From contig DITX01000206.1 of the NCBI GenBank assembly GCA_002422225.1, forward strand, positions 14,030 through 22,647: a DNA stretch of 8,618 nucleotides, read 5' to 3'. The first letter of the stretch is position 1. Each line of letters begins with the position of its first letter. Below, piece after piece: positions 7,801 to 8,618 of this stretch. Origin of the DNA: Gammaproteobacteria bacterium UBA6173. GTDB lineage: Bacteria; Pseudomonadota; Gammaproteobacteria; Pseudomonadales; Pseudohongiellaceae. A model generated the notes under the pieces. The model had not been told where the DNA came from. It made no database searches and saw nothing but the letters and a program-made list of their open reading frames with translations. The translations under genes and the position numbers were made by a program.

Positions 7801-7945
7801 TCGTTGGGATGCTACTTTGAACGCTTCTATCCAGAACCTGACGGATGAAATGCCACCAGAGTCTCGCCAGGAACTGGGTTATGACCCACGTATCGGCAAC
7901 CCACTGGGTCGTACGTTTGAAATTGGTCTGACCAAGCGTTTCTGA
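4853..7945 (+). CDS. TonB-dependent outer-membrane receptor, ligand unknown
   Basis: A complete 1030-residue receptor for energy-dependent uptake across the outer membrane. The signal peptide has core IACVTLVVPTLVFA and likely cleavage before Gln24. A TonB-box-like EEVVVTG (30-36) follows, then the plug domain (about 36-155) with YNLRGIGSDKTLSLFNGRRV and SRIEILKDGAAVTYGADATG, the usual plug signature. The rest is a 22-strand barrel with long loops, ending in the terminal-Phe strand GRTFEIGLTKRF. Cysteines after the signal fall in four close pairs: 272/285, 468/491, 588/609 and 800/814, probably disulfides in surface loops. It belongs to the large-receptor group common in Sphingomonas- and OM60-like bacteria, for which ligands are mostly unknown; no enzyme neighbour identifies the substrate here. 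Arg codons are mostly CGT and Asn mostly AAC, unlike the CGC/CGG-rich pump gene, which suggests strong expression. It appears monocistronic, with its own leader and terminator. Confidence 0.95.
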   Translation: MKLKELYRCIACVTLVVPTLVFAQPAPEIEEVVVTGSLIRGTPVDAALPVEVYSQEDLKLSGSPSALDFAKSLSISGATSGESYYFGGAALTGSVSYNLRGIGSDKTLSLFNGRRVTQNTSVIPSIALSRIEILKDGAAVTYGADATGGVVNFISRDSYDGVEIQSSYKAIDGSDGDYTFGILGGFGGDNTDVIWAAQWEHRSRLDAKERSFTELPYGVNPAPWSTLTNLAGWLPRGTLPASQVYNPASSTANGDWGAPTGGIISDFTQSSCEAVGGIYVNNFSCAYNYIPYYNLVADNDIYRLYTQVKTAVTDTMDFYVRAAYSMVDTPNQYGSPSQPVIRGPAIHGGATYQLYVPKSNPFVADFAQRTGFANNPAYAVTQGFTPVTYRAFAHGGLDTLAEAGQFGTPSKIRNKFAHISSGFEGEFSNGISYDIAATYNRTNLYADSPDMMLYRVQEALNGFGGPNCNVPDQNPNRFGTQNPAMAGSAGCLWYNPFASNFSAQPVYGLANPSYVPGAENSDELIEWLFNDRAAREINWNLTFDAVFSGETPIALPGGNVSWAAGGQVRTTENNEVVSDPLFNGSTPCQVPASGGQVPRDPTDPLYNGCTPDGPGPFQFFGTNIPDYSSQDQTSVFGELSLPVFDSLYLSAAVRYEEFSGDLNSTVYKVSGQYTLTDNLSFRGSYGTNYQAPGADIIPGEVTNGTNSYTIAAGNWRGAQTVTSAGIVPEEATVWSTGAIWQSEGFTAGSDFRFIVDFFNIETENELALLASANQIATAVFSISPTGSATIPTNGTALANCAHPLAGRVVFNGQCVQGVTSAADFASVRTDFGNGPGQTTTGFDIQTSYGFPAFAGDLTFSANATKINEFKFTATTLDGYTISAGDDRLGFLNFATIANAVSEWRGNFTANYSQGDHNFRLMTQYIKGVKDDRFFNADGSRVGDAALTPNGRQPGTTTPFGPSTYGVYGDDWIALDFHYTVDLARWDATLNASIQNLTDEMPPESRQELGYDPRIGNPLGRTFEIGLTKRF

Positions 7946-7985
7946 TCGGCTGACATACCAGCACACTTCATTGGGTGCTGAATTC

Positions 7986-8025
7986 AAAAGCCCTGCCTTG
8001 ATTTGTTCAAGGCAGGGCTTTTTTT
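7986..8025 (+). terminator. Strong intrinsic terminator after the TonB receptor
   Basis: A 16-base perfect inverted repeat (AAAAGCCCTGCCTTGA at 7986-8001; TCAAGGCAGGGCTTTT at 8007-8022) with a 5-base loop (TTTGT) runs into seven T (8019-8025). The A-run on the left arm gives U residues for minus-strand transcripts as well, so it may also end the remnant gene at 8068. A weaker hairpin, CAGCAC/GTGCTG (7959-7980), precedes it. Confidence 0.95.
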
Positions 8026-8067
8026 AGGGCAGCAAAAGATTAGTTCTTGTGGGCAGGCATCCTACGT

Positions 8068-8208
8068 CTATTCGTAGCGCAGCGTGTCAATGGGATCGAG
8101 ATTAGCTGTTTTGCCGACGGGCAGAATGTCAAACACAAACAGGACGCCGACAAAACCTGAGAAGCCGAGCGCCAGCAAGGTAAGGCAACAGCTGGCGATG
8201 CGATGATA
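8068..8208 (-). pseudogene. C-terminal fragment of a MacB/FtsX-type ABC transporter permease
   Basis: Read from 8208 to the TAG at 8068-8070, the frame gives 46 residues: a hydrophobic segment (LTLLALGFSGFVGVLFVFDI), then LPVGKTANLDPIDTLRYE and stop. This is the last transmembrane helix and hallmark C-terminal tail (ARxxDPIxALRYE-type) of FtsX/MacB permeases. Family members are about 400 residues, so about 90% is missing. An in-frame stop (TGA, 8209-8211) precedes it, and no start is available. The tail motif makes the family call good; the reading upstream of about 8199 belongs to a different gene fragment. Confidence 0.72.
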
Positions 8209-8273
8209 TCAACGGTGGTCGCCAGGTTACCCGACGGGGATTGCTCGGCCTGAGCGGATTGATTCACTTCCAT
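8181..8273 (-). pseudogene. N-terminal fragment of an unidentified protein, possibly YIP1-like
   Basis: An ATG at 8273 has a good Shine-Dalgarno (GGGAG at 8281-8285, 7-base spacing) and opens MEVNQSAQAEQSPSGN, then LATTVDIIASPAVAL. A short polar head followed by a (T)xxDIIxSPxxAF-like stretch resembles the start of YIP1-family membrane proteins, but about 30 residues are too few to be sure. The frame continues to a TAA at 8040 as composition-odd sequence (PCWRSASQ onward), which is simply the FtsX permease tail read out of frame. I therefore read it as a gene start joined to another gene's end by a deletion. Junction about 8181-8208. Confidence 0.4.
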
Positions 8274-8517
8274 TTTTGATCTCCCTGAGTAAATGGTGAA
8301 GCAATAGACCGGAGGTTAACCCCTGAGTTGGCAATTGTCATCCTGAATGCGCTAAAGCGAGAAGATCGGTTATCCGGTTATCCATCGCAAACCCTCAAAA
8401 TCTATTGGTTGTTGCAATATATACACAACTGCTGTGTACTTATTCACCTATATTTTATAAATGAGTTTCAAGCCAACAAACCGGCCGCCATACACAGACA
8501 CTGACAGGGAGAATGTT
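8274..8517. other. Divergent intergenic region upstream of the NfeD-like gene
   Basis: There is no gene-like frame. The left part contains the ribosome binding site of the minus-strand remnant, the palindrome GGTTAACC (8314-8321) and an 8-base tandem duplication (CGGTTATC, 8367-8382). The right part becomes A/T-rich (8400-8462) and probably holds the NfeD promoter: TTGCAA (8412-8417), 17 bases, then TGTACT (8435-8440) is a modest sigma-70 match. Confidence 0.5.
8422..8438. promoter_or_regulatory. Inverted repeat TACACA-N5-TGTGTA, possible operator
   Basis: Perfect 6-base arms flank ACTGC. The repeat overlaps the spacer and -10 of the candidate NfeD promoter, a typical repressor position. I do not recognise the regulator family. 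Confidence 0.35.
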
Positions 8518-8618
8518 ATGAGCGCAACGTTATTGTGGATACTGGTCGGCATCATTCTGATTGTATCGGAGTTGATGGCCACCAGCGTGATTGCTGTCTT
8601 TTTTGGCATGGCAGCCGT
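8518..8618 (+). CDS. NfeD-like membrane protein, 3' truncated by window edge
   Basis: The frame runs from ATG 8518 off the end of the window (33 complete codons). AGGGAG at 8506-8511, 6 bases upstream, supports this start. The visible part, MSATLLWILVGIILIVSEL followed by MATSVIAVFFGMAA, shows two short hydrophobic segments with a helix-breaking Glu (SEL) and FFGMAA, the N-terminal pattern of short NfeD proteins (ELxxPxxxxLFFGLAA type). These usually sit beside a stomatin/SPFH-domain gene and are linked to membrane-protein quality control; an SPFH gene would be expected just downstream. The C-terminal OB-fold domain is outside the window. Confidence 0.75.
   Translation, partial: MSATLLWILVGIILIVSELMATSVIAVFFGMAA

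Noticed and set aside
8040..8273. A single 77-residue minus-strand protein
   Set aside because: After about residue 30 the composition turns to Cys/Ser/Arg-rich noise, while the next frame over the same bases gives a clear FtsX permease tail.

Overview
The window looks like part of a free-living, probably aquatic, gammaproteobacterial chromosome. That placement is an inference from gene families: a heavy-metal RND pump with a DUF3240 partner, a large Gln/Asn/Gly-rich TonB-dependent receptor carrying an EVVVTG box, and a short NfeD protein. No rRNA or other taxonomic marker is present.

Layout. (1) Bases 1-2624, plus strand: the last three quarters of a heavy-metal-efflux RND permease, joined by an ATGA overlap to a complete DUF3240 gene; this is the tail of a metal-efflux operon. 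(2) Bases 2645-4370, minus strand, convergent with (1): a complete exported serine hydrolase of the beta-lactamase/EstB fold, preceded by two gene fragments. One is a piece of a BNR/sialidase-like beta-propeller protein that keeps its own ribosome binding site. The other is the C-terminal half of a MoaD/ThiS ubiquitin-like protein ending in Gly-Gly. They are fused out of frame, as if a deletion had removed the DNA between them. (3) Bases 4371-4852: a 480-base divergent intergenic region with a candidate sigma-70 promoter, a LacI-type palindrome, a second copy of its half-site in the opposite orientation, and a 7-G Shine-Dalgarno tract. (4) Bases 4853-7945: a complete 1030-residue TonB-dependent outer-membrane receptor, followed by a strong intrinsic terminator. 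(5) Bases 8068-8273, minus strand: a second scar of the same kind, in which a gene start with a good ribosome binding site (possibly YIP1-like) runs into the last ~45 residues of a MacB/FtsX-type ABC permease. (6) Bases 8274-8517: intergenic, with a TACACA-N5-TGTGTA inverted repeat. (7) Bases 8518-8618: the start of an NfeD-like membrane protein.

Functionally, the left end exports metal ions, the centre is a single highly expressed TonB receptor of unknown ligand (codon use suggests strong expression), and the minus-strand hydrolase may once have belonged to a propeller-MoaD-hydrolase operon. The most unusual features are the two deletion-type gene fusions flanking the receptor and the replacement of the catalytic lysine of the hydrolase (Ser-x-x-Lys reads Ser-Met-Thr-Arg). 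I found no CRISPR array, tRNA, rRNA, transposase or phage gene.
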